Assembly: GCA_009760855.2 (NCBI GenBank)
Contig: WPIO01000023.1
Coordinates: 4,007,501 to 4,071,500 of the forward strand
Reading direction: 5' to 3'
DNA: 64,000 nt
DNA from: Cristatella mucedo
Lineage: Eukaryota > Bryozoa > Phylactolaemata > Cristatellidae
The position numbers and the translations under genes were made by a program. The notes beneath the pieces were generated by a model. That model worked only from the letters and a program-made list of their open reading frames with translations. It was not told where the DNA came from and searched no databases. Positions 33,070-45,800 of this stretch are shown piece after piece (positions within the stretch are counted from its first letter, which is position 1; each line of letters begins with the position of its first letter).

Positions 33070-36000
33070 TGGCCTTGGTCGTTGCCCCGCTGGGGGGGGG
33101 GGTTATTTTCCGCTTGCCCTCTGGCTACCCTACTGCAAGCTCTACAATTTTATCGGACTCGTTGAATTCAGCTGCCGTTTGTGGCACGTACCGGTGGTAT
33201 GTCGCCGTTGTATTAGAATCCGGCTAGGAAAGCTCCAAGCAGGTGACTGCTCCTTTTTTTGACCTGACCATCACTCTCATGCCAGTCAACCCAAGGTCAA
33301 ACTGTATTTTGAAATTAGTGCTTTACTTGCATCCGCCAAAGGCCACGCTTGCATGCTGCCATTCATTCATTGCACGCCAAGGACTCTGCGGCTTCAGGCG
33401 GCTCGTGGCGATTACCTCATGGCCTGAGCGAAATTCTTTACCGTCAACTGCAAGAAGGTGAAGGCCAGCTAGGGATCCCTTGTTGCTATATACAGTAAAC
33501 GAAGCTATTTAATCAGCCTATGAAATGATTTTAGGAGATGTGTAGGCGAGTTCCACTATCTAGGATCACCCGCGCTGGGCCAGAGCATGCACCGTCAAAA
33601 CCGTAGGCTAGAAAGGCAACTGACGGACATTGTCCTGGGAAGATCTGGGTGGTGGTGGGTGGGGGGGGGGGTTCTCGAGCTGACCGGTACCGCTGTATGT
33701 AATACGACCTGGCGGATCTCGGGAGTTCGCTGTTAAGAAATTCAATGGACGTGCATTTAGACTGCCATTATTGACTTACAGCTCGGCGGTCAAAATGTGT
33801 GACAATTAATTTTAGAACGCTGCTCTACGGCGTCTATAGAGTAATTAGTCACGCTTGGTTGTTTGAGCATGAAGCCCGTGGTTATCGCTTGTTTACAGGG
33901 TACTTTTCGTTCTAACCCTTGGCTTGGCACAGCAGCCGCACAGGATGCCTTTGGCTTCGTTGGCCAACCAAGGTGAAGCTAGCATCTGTCGAAGTTATAG
34001 GCAACAGCAGCAACTTGTTCGTTGCTTCGGATATAGAAGCCTGCCAAGAAGCGGTGGGATGGTGAATCTCGGTTATATTTATATTATCGATTGCTTGTTG
34101 GGTTGTGGCACTTATTCGGATCGTAGATGCGACTCTTTTGTCTTCTATTCAGCTGCTTTATTCTCATATACGCTCCGGTCGCGAGAAATTTTAGAAAAAA
34201 ATAAACATGACTGTGTTGTGATGGGCATGCAGTATTGTCGTTCCTAGAGTCGCAATTCGAGCCTGCAGTCTTTAGTTTACACGACTATCGATTAAAAGAT
34301 GTCCCCTTTGCTTTATCCCGAAAGTTCCTACCTATAAATATATATTATGAATAATGTAAAATATAAACGAATAAATGGATAATATAAGGAATAAAAAATA
34401 CTGCGATTTCGCGATAAAAATAAGTCGATCGCATATATTCAATAGGTTCAAAACCTTTGCTGTACTTATCAGGCCGCCTTTATGATTGTAGGCACCTAAT
34501 CGGTGCCTGTTTATTTTCCAACTTATAATTTTTTACCGGCAGTGCTTACGATGCTTACGAGGACTAGGTAAATAATCTCTTTGGATTTTAAAGAGGTCCT
34601 TTAGTAATTGCCATGGCCCGCTCAAACCTGCCGATGCAGCATGTTAGCCAAACATCATAATTCAGTAGGTTGCAAGATATATTTCCTAGCCTGGCCACTA
34701 GGGCCCGAACCCTAGCAATATCACCTTTTGCGATGGTGTCAAATAAAAGTACTTGCCAAGGACGACCTCTTGAAAGTAACACTGATCTTCAGGTCTGCTT
34801 TTCATTGTGGCTGCTACTATTTATTTCAAAGACAAAAAATTGACTCGAGCTTGTTACAAAATGTTTTGACGGTAAGTGTCTAGAAAACATTGAGAATATT
34901 GGTTTTTTAGGGTACCTTGAAAAGACAAACATGTTACGAATGAGATCTGAAGTTTCTACGGTGAATTTAAAAAACGATTAGGCAAACCGTGTCTAACCCA
35001 TATGTAAACCGGAAGCAACATATCTACAAATACAAGTTTGGCCAATCTGCATTATATACGGCTTTTGTCCCAACTTGCTTAACCTTGATCGATCGATGTA
35101 CACCTTGGAAACTTGTCGAGGTACATGCTTGTTACTTTTAAACAGTTTTATGCCTCTTAAATTCCATAAATCTGCCAATACTTCACGATTTCAGATACTA
35201 TAATTCAAGGATATTTGATGGCATGTATAGCAAAACTTTCCGGTGATGTGTGTAAGCAGATCTGAACTCACATTTGAAATTTCACACCGATCCATCAAGT
35301 ATTAGACGAGTTATGGAAATATATTCACTCCCTTGACCAGTCTAGAACAATCCTTAAAGTGGCAGTCCCGTAGTATTCTTTTTTGATATCTTAATTAGTG
35401 CTTCATCATACTCTGACCGATGAATCGATGCTTTCTCTAGCAACTGTATATATGCATATACGTACTTATTTATTGAAGCTGACAATCGTGGAACTGAAAA
35501 ATACAAGCGAAGTAAATTAGTTGTCATTATTTCTTAAGTTAAAAGGAGTATGCAGAGCATTTTCATGGTAATTCTATTGATCTATATATCTATTTATGAA
35601 TATTGCATCGATTTGCGTTCAGAGCATGGGCAGCAATATTTTCTAATGACGTGTGTGGCCAACTTTGTAACGTTGTGCATTCACCAGCCAACAGAAAGGG
35701 AAAAAGATTTCAGAAGGCTACTTGCAGTACCTTTGTGGAATGCTGTGGGCGAAAATCGCACGGCATAGGAATAGGCTGACTAGCAGTCGGAAGAAATCAC
35801 ATTTGCGATCAGCTCGCATGGGCGAGAGGCCCGGCAGTACTGATGCGTATGTGGCTCAGGCTTCGAAAAGATCGAAGACTCATCCGGGCTGAGGGTGAGT
35901 CCCCCAAAAAGACGAAAATAGACGACAAATCGCGAAACGGCTCTGACTATAGCAACAGTGACCAATCTCAACCTATCGACAAGGTCGGCAGTGAAAGGGC

Positions 36001-36480
36001 ACTGAAGATTGGGTAATGGTGGTACACTCCAATAGCGGCCAAGGTCGTGCGAGCGGTGGCTAGCGTTCGTGGCCAGCTTGGCTTGCTGCCGCGAGTGATG
36101 GTGTAATACTCAAGAGGAATGCTCGAGATCTCGATCGGAGCATTTCACCATGCCGGTTCTTGGATTGAATTCCAAGGCGACGCCGTTGTTAGCTTAGATG
36201 CGCTCACGTACCCGTATCGCTAGAAGAGCAACTAGTGTCTCTGCCAATGTGGATAGCATTGGTAGCGTCTATGCGAAACGCGTGTGTCACTATCGCCTAC
36301 GTTGTTGGCTGTGTAAACAGGGTGGCTCTTCGGAGCGAACTTCAGTGGCTGGCAGTTTTTCTAGACGTGCTAGGTTAGAGGTGGGTTATGGCGGCAGGCT
36401 CCGATTAAACACCAGCGTCAGGTCTCGCCGACACTCTGAGGTTATCGCAGCTCATTGTGGATAGATAAAGGTTTTTGGTT
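33070..36480. other. Gene-free stretch, nothing recognised
   Basis: Several G-runs (33082-33095, 33652-33672), an AT-rich part around 34300-35600, and only short frames. No repeat of the families in this window and no spliceable protein similarity recognised. Confidence 0.35.
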
Positions 36481-37074
36481 GTGTGGTTCGATTCGCACAG
36501 CAGAGAGCCAGCCGATGAACAACACCAACAGTTTATTGCACGACACACGGAGCCGAAGGACGCACGGCTCCCTTCGCCCCCTTCTCCCATTCGACTCTCC
36601 TCTCCTCCACTGCTTCTCCGTCCTGCACAGTCTCTCCGCCCCGAGCTGACTCCCCGCGCTGCACAGACTCTTCGGCCTGCGTAGACTCTTCGGTCTGCAC
36701 ACACTCTCCTGCCGCCGCGTCACAGCCCACCTGCTGGTCGCAGGCCAACGTCACCTTCATGGCTTGCGCTGCATCGCAGACCACTGCCCCTGTGGCGGAC
36801 GCAGCTGCATCTCGCGCGGCCGCCGCCGCCTCTTGCTCTCGGACGCAGCCGCCTTCCTCGTGGACGCTGCCGACTCTCGCGCGGACGCCGCCGGCTCTCC
36901 GTGCGCCTTCTCACCGTCTGACGCCACAGCCCCACCGTTGACCGTTGCCTTGCACAACGCCGTTGCCTCGTGGGACACCATCGCAGCCTGACCAACCGCC
37001 ATCGCTTAGAGAGTCGTTGCCTGCCGCCACCGCCTAGCAGCCTGGCAAACCTCTGTCGCCCGGCAATATTTGTG

Positions 37075-39690
37075 TGTGACAGGCCGTTACTGATTGTAGG
37101 AGACTTCAATATTCACGTTGACAACCCTAGCAACAACCAGGTCCGCTCATTTCTTGACTGTCTGGAGAATTTTGGTTTGGCCCAACACGTTAATCATAGC
37201 ACCCACGCCGGTGGCCACATTCCAGATCTCGTGATGACTAAGGATGTCTTCCCCACGGACCTTGTGGTGTGCCCACTGACCCTCTCAGATCATTGTTCGG
37301 TCTCGTTTATTGTTCCTGCTCCCTCGCACGTACAGGGCAATGTCGAATTTGTCAAACGACGTAACTTACATAGCATTGACATGGACAAGTTTTTTAAATC
37401 TGTTTGTGATGCAGGTCTTCTTGATCTGCATTCAGACTCGACCGGCAACCTCGACACCCTCACTGATGCTATGAACATAACACTCAGGAGTGCTCTTGAC
37501 AAGCATGCTCCCGTTCGCTCTATCCATGTTCGAAGTCGTGGAGTTTCCTTTCAATTTACAAAAAAACTTCTAAAGATGCGCCGGGTTAAGCGCAGGCTTG
37601 AATGTCGTTTCAAGAAATCGGGGTCTGATGCAGATCTAGTCAATTACAAAGACTTCCTTCGAGTTTACACCCGAAAGCTTAAAAAACCAGGGCTTCTTTT
37701 TTCATTAGAAAGCTGAATTCCTGCCAGTCGGACACTAAACAGGTTTATAAGACAGTAAATCATTTACTGGCCAATGCTGAGAGCTCTGACTCCCCAGATA
37801 TTAAGGACTCAGCAGAAAGTTTTCAGCCTTCTTTACTGAAAAATTGTGCACATTTGTGCCTCTATTAAGCCCCCTCCGACTAAAGCAATCGCGGTTCCAC
37901 AACCTGTGACCTTCCTTACAAGCTTCTCCAAGGTTTCTGCAAGCGATGTGGCTACTCTAATAAGGTCAAGCAAAAAGAGCTCGTCTCCTGAAGACCCTAT
38001 ACCTTCATCTCTGTGGTCTTCACTGGCAGACCAACTTAGCCCGGCCATGACCAAGATTTTCAATGCTTATTTGGGAAAAGGAGTCGTCCCCAAGTCTTTC
38101 AAATCGGCAATCGTTAGACCATTCTTAAAAAGCCTGGATTAGACACAGGTCCTAGCAAACTAGTTTCTCTTCTTCCTTTCCTATCAAAGATTCTTGAAAA
38201 AATTGTTGCTAAGCAGCTGGTTGAACATATTGAAAATAATGAAATGTCAGAAAAATTTCAATCAGGGTTCAAGAGGCAGCACTCCACTGAAACTGCTCTC
38301 CTCCGTGTTAACAATAACATTCCTCGTGGCAACGATGACGGGAATGTCACTGCCCTAGCTCTGCTAGATCTGTCTGCTGCCTTCGACACCATTGATTACG
38401 AAGTTCTGCTTGAACGATTGAGAACAACGATCGGTCTGGCAGACGAAGCACTGGCGTGGTTTAAATCGTAATTGTCTGATCGTGTTCATTCCGTGTCATG
38501 TGTGGGTCAGGTCTCACATACGAGAAGGGTCACCTGTGGAGTCCCTCAAGGGTCTGTACTCGGTCCCTTGCTGTTCTCCATTTATACACAACCTCTGGGA
38601 AAAGTGATTAAGGCCCATGGAATAGGATATCACTTCTATGCTGACGATACTCAGTTGTACTTGTCATTCAAACCGTCGGAATCTGCTGCAGCAACTGAGA
38701 AGCTGAATGCTTGCCTTGCAGATATTCGATCCTGGATGTCGGAAAACTTCCTGAAATTAAATGATGATAAAACCGAACTTCTGCTCATAGGACACCCTAA
38801 GCGTGTGGCTGGATTAAAAGGTTTTGCTCTTCTAATAGGTGATGCTATCGTGCGACCATCGCCACGTGCTCCAAATTTAGGTGTCGTTTTCGACAGCAGC
38901 ATCAATTTCAAAAGCTTCATTCAGAAGTCTGCTTCTACAGCTAGCCATCACATCCGATCCCTATCCAAGATTAGGAGCTCTCTTCCAGTGGCTTGTAAAA
39001 AATTTAACTAGCTCTTTAGTTCTGTCTCGGCTTGATTATCGTAATTCCCTTTTGGCTGGGCTGCCAAAGAAAGCTATTAGGCCACTGCAGCGGACTAAGA
39101 ACATGGCTGCACGGCTAGTCTTCAAGTCCCAGCGTTTTGAGCACGTCTCCTTTGCTGAAAGAGCTAGGATGGTTGCCGCTTGAGCAACGGATACAGAGCA
39201 AAGTTCTTACGCTGACCCACAAGGCCCGCCACGGCTTGGCTCCTTCATACCTATCTGAACTGCTGCATCAGTTTCAGCCTGTTCGTGCCCTCAGGTCCTG
39301 TGTGGACAATAAATTAGCTGTCCCATTCCTCCGCTTAAAGACCGTTGGCGATAGAAGCTTTAGCTCTGCAGGTCCTAGACTGTGGAACTTGCTTCCACAA
39401 TTCTTGCGCGACAACTAATCTCCTACTGCCGACTATGACACATCCTTTTCAGCAGTCCTGAGCTGCTACATCTATGCTGCTCACTACCTCAACTGCTCTC
39501 CTGACTCGGCTATGCTTCCCACTTTTTCTTTGTTGCGTGAGACGAAGTCTGTTGGGTACCGAATGCGTACCGAAAGCCGCTTAGGCTGTGAGTGCGCTCC
39601 ACAAAACTCCCCTTCGTAAAACCCACATGGTCTTTATGACTTTGTGGAGTTACAGACGGAGATACATTTCATTACATTATACCGATAGGA
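37075..39690 (+). mobile_element. LINE-A copy (CR1/L2-like), best in window
   Basis: Ordered parts of a non-LTR ORF2. 37081-37330: C-terminal half of the endonuclease (LIVGDFNIHVDN, LTLSDHCSVSF). 37846-38140: linker. 38240-38920: reverse transcriptase with [28 protein letters not shown] and [12 protein letters not shown], the catalytic YADD intact. 39020-39418: C-terminal domain SLLAGLPKKAIRPL and RHGLAPSYLSELL. The 3' UTR ends GTTACAGACGGAGATACATT. Frames shift near 37710 and 39000 and TAA interrupts at 38469, so it is inactive. 5'-truncated in the endonuclease; GC-rich sequence of another kind lies upstream. Confidence 0.93.
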
Positions 39691-39759
39691 CTAGGACCGA
39701 CACCAAGCTGCATATATAACCAGCGCTACAGCTAAATTGGTGTACGAGCTATCCGTCGA

Positions 39760-39845
39760 GCTAAGTAGGTAATGTAATGTATCTCCGGCTGTAAGTCTAT
39801 AGCGCCAAAAAGACTGCGGGTGTTTCGCAGGAGTTTTTTCACAGG
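39760..39845 (-). mobile_element. LINE-A 3'-end fragment, tail-to-tail with the 37075 copy
   Basis: TAATGTAATGTATCTCCGGC followed by TGTAAGTCTATAGCGCC and GACTGCGGGTGTTTCGCAG is the complement of the LINE-A terminus. It faces the tail of the plus-strand copy with about 70 bases between. Confidence 0.8.
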
Positions 39846-39944
39846 CAGCTACTCCAGTAATAAGCCCGGTAGGCGTTTCATGCTAACTATTAGTTTTCGA
39901 ATGATGTCACCTCTATGTACTCAGTTTTGATTTGCTACTAGGCT

Positions 39945-40135
39945 TCGTTAAGAGAGCAGTGTGGCATTTTTAACAGCCTCTTTTTATATGGCGACAGAAG
40001 AGCCTTTACAGCTATCACCACCGCTTGCAGTGGCGATAAAGGATCGCCCCCAACAGGATTCGAACCCACGACCTCAGGGCCGAGGTCGTGAAAAGCAACC
40101 GCCTTACCTAGTGAGCCATTACGACTCACTGCTTG
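39945..40135 (-). mobile_element. SINE-B copy, most complete
   Basis: Minus strand: A-box-like TGGCTCACTAGG, GGTAAGGCGGTTGCTTTTCA, the B-box GGGTTCGAATCCTG, GATCCTTTATCGCCACTGCA, GGCTCTTCTGTCGCCATATA, and the end AGAGGCTGTTAAAAATGCC. Perfect B-box wording shows a tRNA-derived Pol III promoter. Confidence 0.88.
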
Positions 40136-40182
40136 TAAAACAGACCATAATCAATCTGGCTGGAGACAGAGGAATGCTAGTA

Positions 40183-40285
40183 ATAATAATAATAATAATG
40201 CATTTGATATAGCACCCTCAGAGAACTCAATCACTTTCTAGGCACTTTACACTTGCTGCAAAGGAAGCACGATCGAGGAGTGCTG
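40183..40285 (-). mobile_element. LINE-B 3'-tail fragment
   Basis: An (AAT)n run at 40183-40200, then the complement of the LINE-B 3' end down to GCTGCAAAGGAAGCACGATC. Confidence 0.85.
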
Positions 40286-40403
40286 AACTTTCGCCATTGC
40301 CGAGGCCGAGTAATCATTGGCGGAGGATAGTTTTGCTATAAAAAAAATGTCACAAGCTGAAGATCGCGAAGGACTCAAATATAGTAGTTTTGTGGTCGTA
40401 CTA

Positions 40404-40475
40404 TGTAAGCACCTAGATAGAGATTTAATTCTCTTAAGTCGCTATACAAATTACCTATAATAAAACTAATAAAAT
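40404..40475 (+). mobile_element. LINE-B or SINE-A 3'-tail fragment
   Basis: AAGCACCTAGATAGAGATTT, AATTCTCTTAAGTCGCTATA and CAAATTACC are the end shared by both families. Too short to assign. Confidence 0.6.
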
Positions 40476-41230
40476 ATTAGTATTATTATTAATAAATATA
40501 TGCTTTCAAGCTTTCTGTCTATAGGTTGTTTCTAGTTAATACGGTGCACACAAAAACACGCTTTGCTGGGGTAAAAATGAAGGAAGCTACCAGTAGTAGA
40601 GCTACCTTCGGTTTTTCACAGATCGCATAGCTGCATGTGCTGATCATATTTCGGACATACTTGAATTCAGGCCTAGCCCTAGATTCATCAAATTCTTGTA
40701 CATTCATCAGATTTCAAAAGGAAAGCTATGCTGTTAGCAACGACACCTGGCGAACCAAAATTAAAACCAAGATATAATTTTCAAAAAAATTCATAATTCG
40801 GCAGAAAAGCAAGGAAGGCTGTCACTACTTTGGTGCATGAGATCTGTCAAGTTCAACATTAAACCAATAACTGCAAAAATAGTGACATCAGTAGCTGTCA
40901 TTAACGGTCATGGATTTGAGCAGTTGCCCCGATTTGTCACGGCCATCAGAAAAGTACAAAACAAGACTGGACTGGATAGCACCGGTTCTTCTTTTCACCA
41001 TTTTTTGAGTAGAAGGTGAAATGGCAGAAGTCAATACGAGGCTGAGCAATGCATGAGGGTACCAAGACAAGCACAAGTGGACAGTGAATTGCGACTCTTG
41101 TCATGCACTACAAGTGCTACGACTAAAGAGCGGTCAATAGAAAAAAACAACAAAAAACTCTTTCGAGCATCGAGAGTAGAACGAAAGAAAAAATTAATGT
41201 GTACATGTGCAAGAAACTTTTCAAAACAGC

Positions 41231-41681
41231 CTAAGATTCGCATTGCAAACAGCAGTCATCTCCGAAGCCAAGAGAGCTGCTGCTGCTGCTGCTGCAAACA
41301 GACCTTGAGTAGAACAGCAAGTACGGCGTCAGGCGGCGACTCTTACTGCCTTGCTTCAAGCACTGGCTCAACTCGTGCGATGTGCAGTATCGCACATGCT
41401 TGTCGTCACACTCAAGCCACGTGTAGCGGGCACATGCACGGCAGGCACATGCATGCGAACAGTTGGGCGCAGAGACACCATTGTTCAGGTCAATGCCGGA
41501 TCTAGTGTGTACCGATGTGTAGAGAGAAGCACGTGATTTAGACGGTGTTACACTGAGCCTGCTCTGGGACGCATGGGCTTCGGTGAGACATTGCCCTCGG
41601 TCTCCAATTTTGACAAAGCTTGTATAATGACCACAGTTCACGGAACTTCCCGAGTGCATGACGATGGCATACAGATGATAT
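41231..41681 (-). CDS. USP1-like: USP1-like terminal exon (catalytic His and Asp boxes)
   Basis: Acceptor GTTTTTGCAG; 149 codons plus stop. It begins YHLYAIVMHSGSSVNCGHYT, matching YGLFAVVMHSG...GHYT of USP1, with the catalytic His in GHYT. About 60 residues later comes YTWLECDDKHVRYCTSHEL, the catalytic Asp box, then TPYLLFYSRS. A Ser run and SLGFGDDCCLQCES close the protein beyond the usual USP1 end. Confidence 0.95.
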
Positions 41682-42834
41682 CTGCAAAAACAAAATAAGC
41701 AAACTACAAAAACGGTAACACTAAAAAATCCATGCCTTGGCTTTTCATGGATTTGTCACCAGTAATTGCAAGTACTAATTCAATACACGAACGAGCCTCT
41801 TACTTACTGGTGACTGGGATTGGTGCAGTTGGCCGGGCACACGAAGCACGGCAATACAAGAGGCGTCGACAAATGGTCGCTTATCTTCACGACTTGACTG
41901 CCATATCTGCCGACAAACACAAACTATATCAGAATGACATGCACGTTAAACTGGCAACATGTAATGGCTTCGTGAAAAAACGTGGCCATCTAGGCCGATT
42001 TATACTGAAAGAATAAGGATTACGAAGGCACGAAACTGAAAAACAGCTGTGTTGCTTCCAGTGATAGTTTTTTGATTGTTACATTACACACCTTTTTACT
42101 TCAAGCCACTTTTTTTTTAGTGTCATGAATAGTATTTGTTTACTAGGGCTGCCATGCAAGGCTTAGTCTGAATGACCAACTTTTAAGCGTGGCAGCTTTT
42201 TTAGGAGCAAGGAATTCCAGAGTGCATAATCCTTAAAGGCACAAGACCTAGTTCTCACCGGCTTGAGGTGGCTTACTAGAACAGGCAGTCTGCTGGACTC
42301 GAAGGAACTGAGCTTGGCAAAGTAACCATTCGATTGTGCTTACTTTGCAGCAATTGTAAAGCGCCTAGAAAGAGATTAAGTTCTCCGAGGGAGTTTTATC
42401 ACAAGTATTATTATTATTACATAAAACATAGGTCGGCTGATCGATCCAACAGCCTCATTATATAGTAGCAGAGAATTGTAGCCATCATCCTGCTAGCAAG
42501 AGGCAATAAAGGACTGTGCTGCAGGTCAGGAAGCCACGACCTGGGTCGTGAATCGCAAGTACCTTACCCTTAAGACTATAATCTAAGCCAAAGTAAAGGT
42601 GGGCAGAAGAGCTATGGCGGCTATCAATCCCCACCCCCCTGCAGTGGGCAACAAGGATTTGCCTGGAGCAGGTCTTGAATATGCATACAGTGCGAGCACC
42701 TTACCCCTGGGAAAGTTAGTAGGGATCCTCACCCTTTACGACGTTTCCATACTTTCATGAAAGAAAGCTGACAGTGGCACGTAGTGTATGCAGCTACAAT
42801 GCAGAATGGATGCCTATCTGCATATCAAATACTA

Positions 42835-42868
<34 letters not shown>

Positions 42869-45800
42869 ACTTGATAACAGTAGCACAACACCGTAAAGTG
42901 TGGGGGGCAGCCATCGGAAAGGACCAGACTATGGACTAGACAGCGGATCGGCCACACGAGACAGGTATTCTCTCTGTCGTGCGCACAAACTAATTGCAAG
43001 CAATGGGCACAGTGCCAATACTTGCGTCATTCTCTACTCCTTCCCCCCACCTTTTGGGGGGGGGGGGCAACAAACATCATCAATGCATGCGCACGCACGC
43101 ACGCACGCGCACACACACACACCCATTACTTACCCAATTGCAGCGAAGCTGAAGCGTTTCAGGTGGAATGTCAATATCGGGGGCGATGTCCGATAATGAG
43201 TCGATATTTCAGCCTCAGTGTGCCGGTTGCAGTCACTGCAGAAGTACTTATTATCGCCGTGAAGACGCTCCTTGCCTTTGATTACGTGGTTGAAAAGACT
43301 GTCTTTGGTAGAATCATCATCTAAGATAAGGCGAAGAAGCATAAATAAAACATTAATGTACGTCCACCAAGACACAAGTACACATGTCCAAGCCAGCCCC
43401 AAGATAAGATTCCACCTTAGCATGCACAAGGCTGAGATGTGACAGAGATTGCTTTCGATGAGTTTTGCATCAAATGGCTTGCAGCCTGTTACAATGTGCC
43501 GGTGTCGCCACGCCACATATCGACAGAGCACCATATCTTTAATTGAATATACCTCTTTCCTCTCAATAAACGTTTGCTAAAGACTACTCGGTGCCTTCCC
43601 TCGTGTGGTTCAGTAGTTATTTTAAGCCTACCATCCCGCTCCATTTATTATCGTGAAGCCACAAGTGTGATGAATGTTTGAGGCCCCATTTTGACGCATA
43701 TAAATTGAAATCTTTTGCTTACCTGAGTAAAATCTAGTTCACTGGAGACAGGATAAAAAGAAGTGAAAGGAAGTGGAAAGGGGGTAGTGAGAAAGAGAGG
43801 TAGTAGGGGTAGTGAGAAGAGAGCCCGAGTTTAGGCACGTGCATACGTGACAGCACGAAGGAAGTGGGGATGAGAGAGAGAGAGAGAGAGAGGTAGGCAG
43901 GGAGGAAGGGAGGGAGTACCTTTTGCTAGCCATCGTGGCATGTAATCCGTATAGAAGCAATCTCTAAATGAGAGAGAGACAGAGAGATGACAAGCCATCT
44001 TCTTGTTAACACTCTCAGATGGTCATCAAAGATGACATTCAGACTGCATGCCCTTGGCGATTGTGTCCCCTAGTGTTTCACCAACACCGATTTTGGCTGT
44101 GAGCTCAGCAACTCAGATAGGAGCAATTCGGTTCCATCACAGATTTGAACGCTATATACAGAGGGTGCAGTCAGCATAGAAGAGATAGCCAATGCAGAAA
44201 TATCTGCTTAGGAAGTGCACATCGACGATCTGCCAAAAAAACATCAAATCAGGTCTCATTCTTTGGTCTTATTGAGGGTTTGGTGGTAATAGCAGCATGG
44301 GAAATCATTATGGCATTTATCTCCCTCCCTCATACCAACCAAACTTCCACTGTTGAAAGCCTTATATATACTGTACTGAACCTAAAGGTAGGGCAGATGC
44401 TGTACTATGGGATGTTAAACAGTAAAGATCAAAATTGCATTACTACTATGCTATTTTTCAAGACAGGACTCCGGTGGTATTATTTGGCATGCTTAAGAGA
44501 ATGCAGCAGTCAGTCTTTGCATCCCTGTATCATCAAAGGGGAATGGTTTGGTGAAAAGGCTACCGTGGCCGAGGTAACTAGCTGACCTAACTTGGCGATT
44601 CAACTACGGCATTGCTCTATTGCTGGGTGTAATATATCTGACAGTAACACCACAGTCACAAATACCAAGTGAGCATTACTCTAGAGAGTTTCCTATAGCG
44701 CTATCAAACCGTAAGTGGCTTTCGGTGAGCATTATAGCCTACGGACTTCATCACAGGCAACAAAGAGAAAGTGAGAAGCATAGCTGAGTCAGTAGGGCAG
44801 TCGAGGAAGTGAATGGAAGTAGCAGCTCAGAACAGCTGGAAATGATGTGCCTCAGTCGGCAGCTGGACGTATCGGCTGTTGGTCTCCCAGAACCACGGTG
44901 GCCAAGAGAATGTTGATTTTATGCAAACAGCATTCAAAACGACTCATATATAAATTAATGCATCAAAAATGCCTAAAACGTTGCTATTGCTATTTATCGA
45001 TTAGGCAAAGTACAACTACTGTATGCCTCAAGCTGGCCTTTGCAACTGGTTGCAGTTCACTTGATGTTTTGGCCAGGCTCAGTCTTAGATCTTATAACTG
45101 AACAAGTGTATAGAAAACAGAAAGGGAAGATACTGTTATAACACTGCCAAGCTCACATACCCGCAGAGGGGTATGCCATCCAATTTGGCTGACTGAACCG
45201 TAGGGTTATTGATAAGGGGTCTGCTTAAAAGTATCAAAGTCAAGGTGTAACTACAGCTGTAACTACACACACATGCATACATGCATACATACATACATAC
45301 ATTTAGTTCGTATGACTCCCAAAACCTGGAAGATACTCCCGACTGACGCAACAACATCCCCTTACTTGACATTTAAAGAGCAGCTACAAACCTACCGGTG
45401 GTTCCTCATAGTAGTTGCTTCTTTATAAACTGTCCTTTGCTTGCTTATGTGCGCTGACACTTGGCATGCTATCGCTAACAAACTGACATGCTTCCTTTAC
45501 AGCATTACTAAAGTGCTTAGACAGAGATTTAGTTCTCTTATGGTGCTATACAAATGCCTTTACCATTATAACTCTTTTTGACTCGTGCTTAATAGCCATA
45601 AGTTCATCATCGGAGGAAGCAATGGACAATTTCCTTAGTAAGGGAACCCTTTGTGACTCAGTAGATCTAACAGCCGGGGAAGGTCGATGCACAAATCTTA
45701 GAGATCATTAACACGACTCAAAGAGTCAACCAAGCCCTTTGCTATAGACACTGTCTACGAAAGCTGAGCATACCCCAATTTGCTTAAATTTGAGGCTAAT

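Noticed and set aside
36720-37109. 129-codon Arg-rich minus-strand frame
   Set aside because: Compositional artefact opposite CCGCC-rich sequence, overlapping the LINE-A start.
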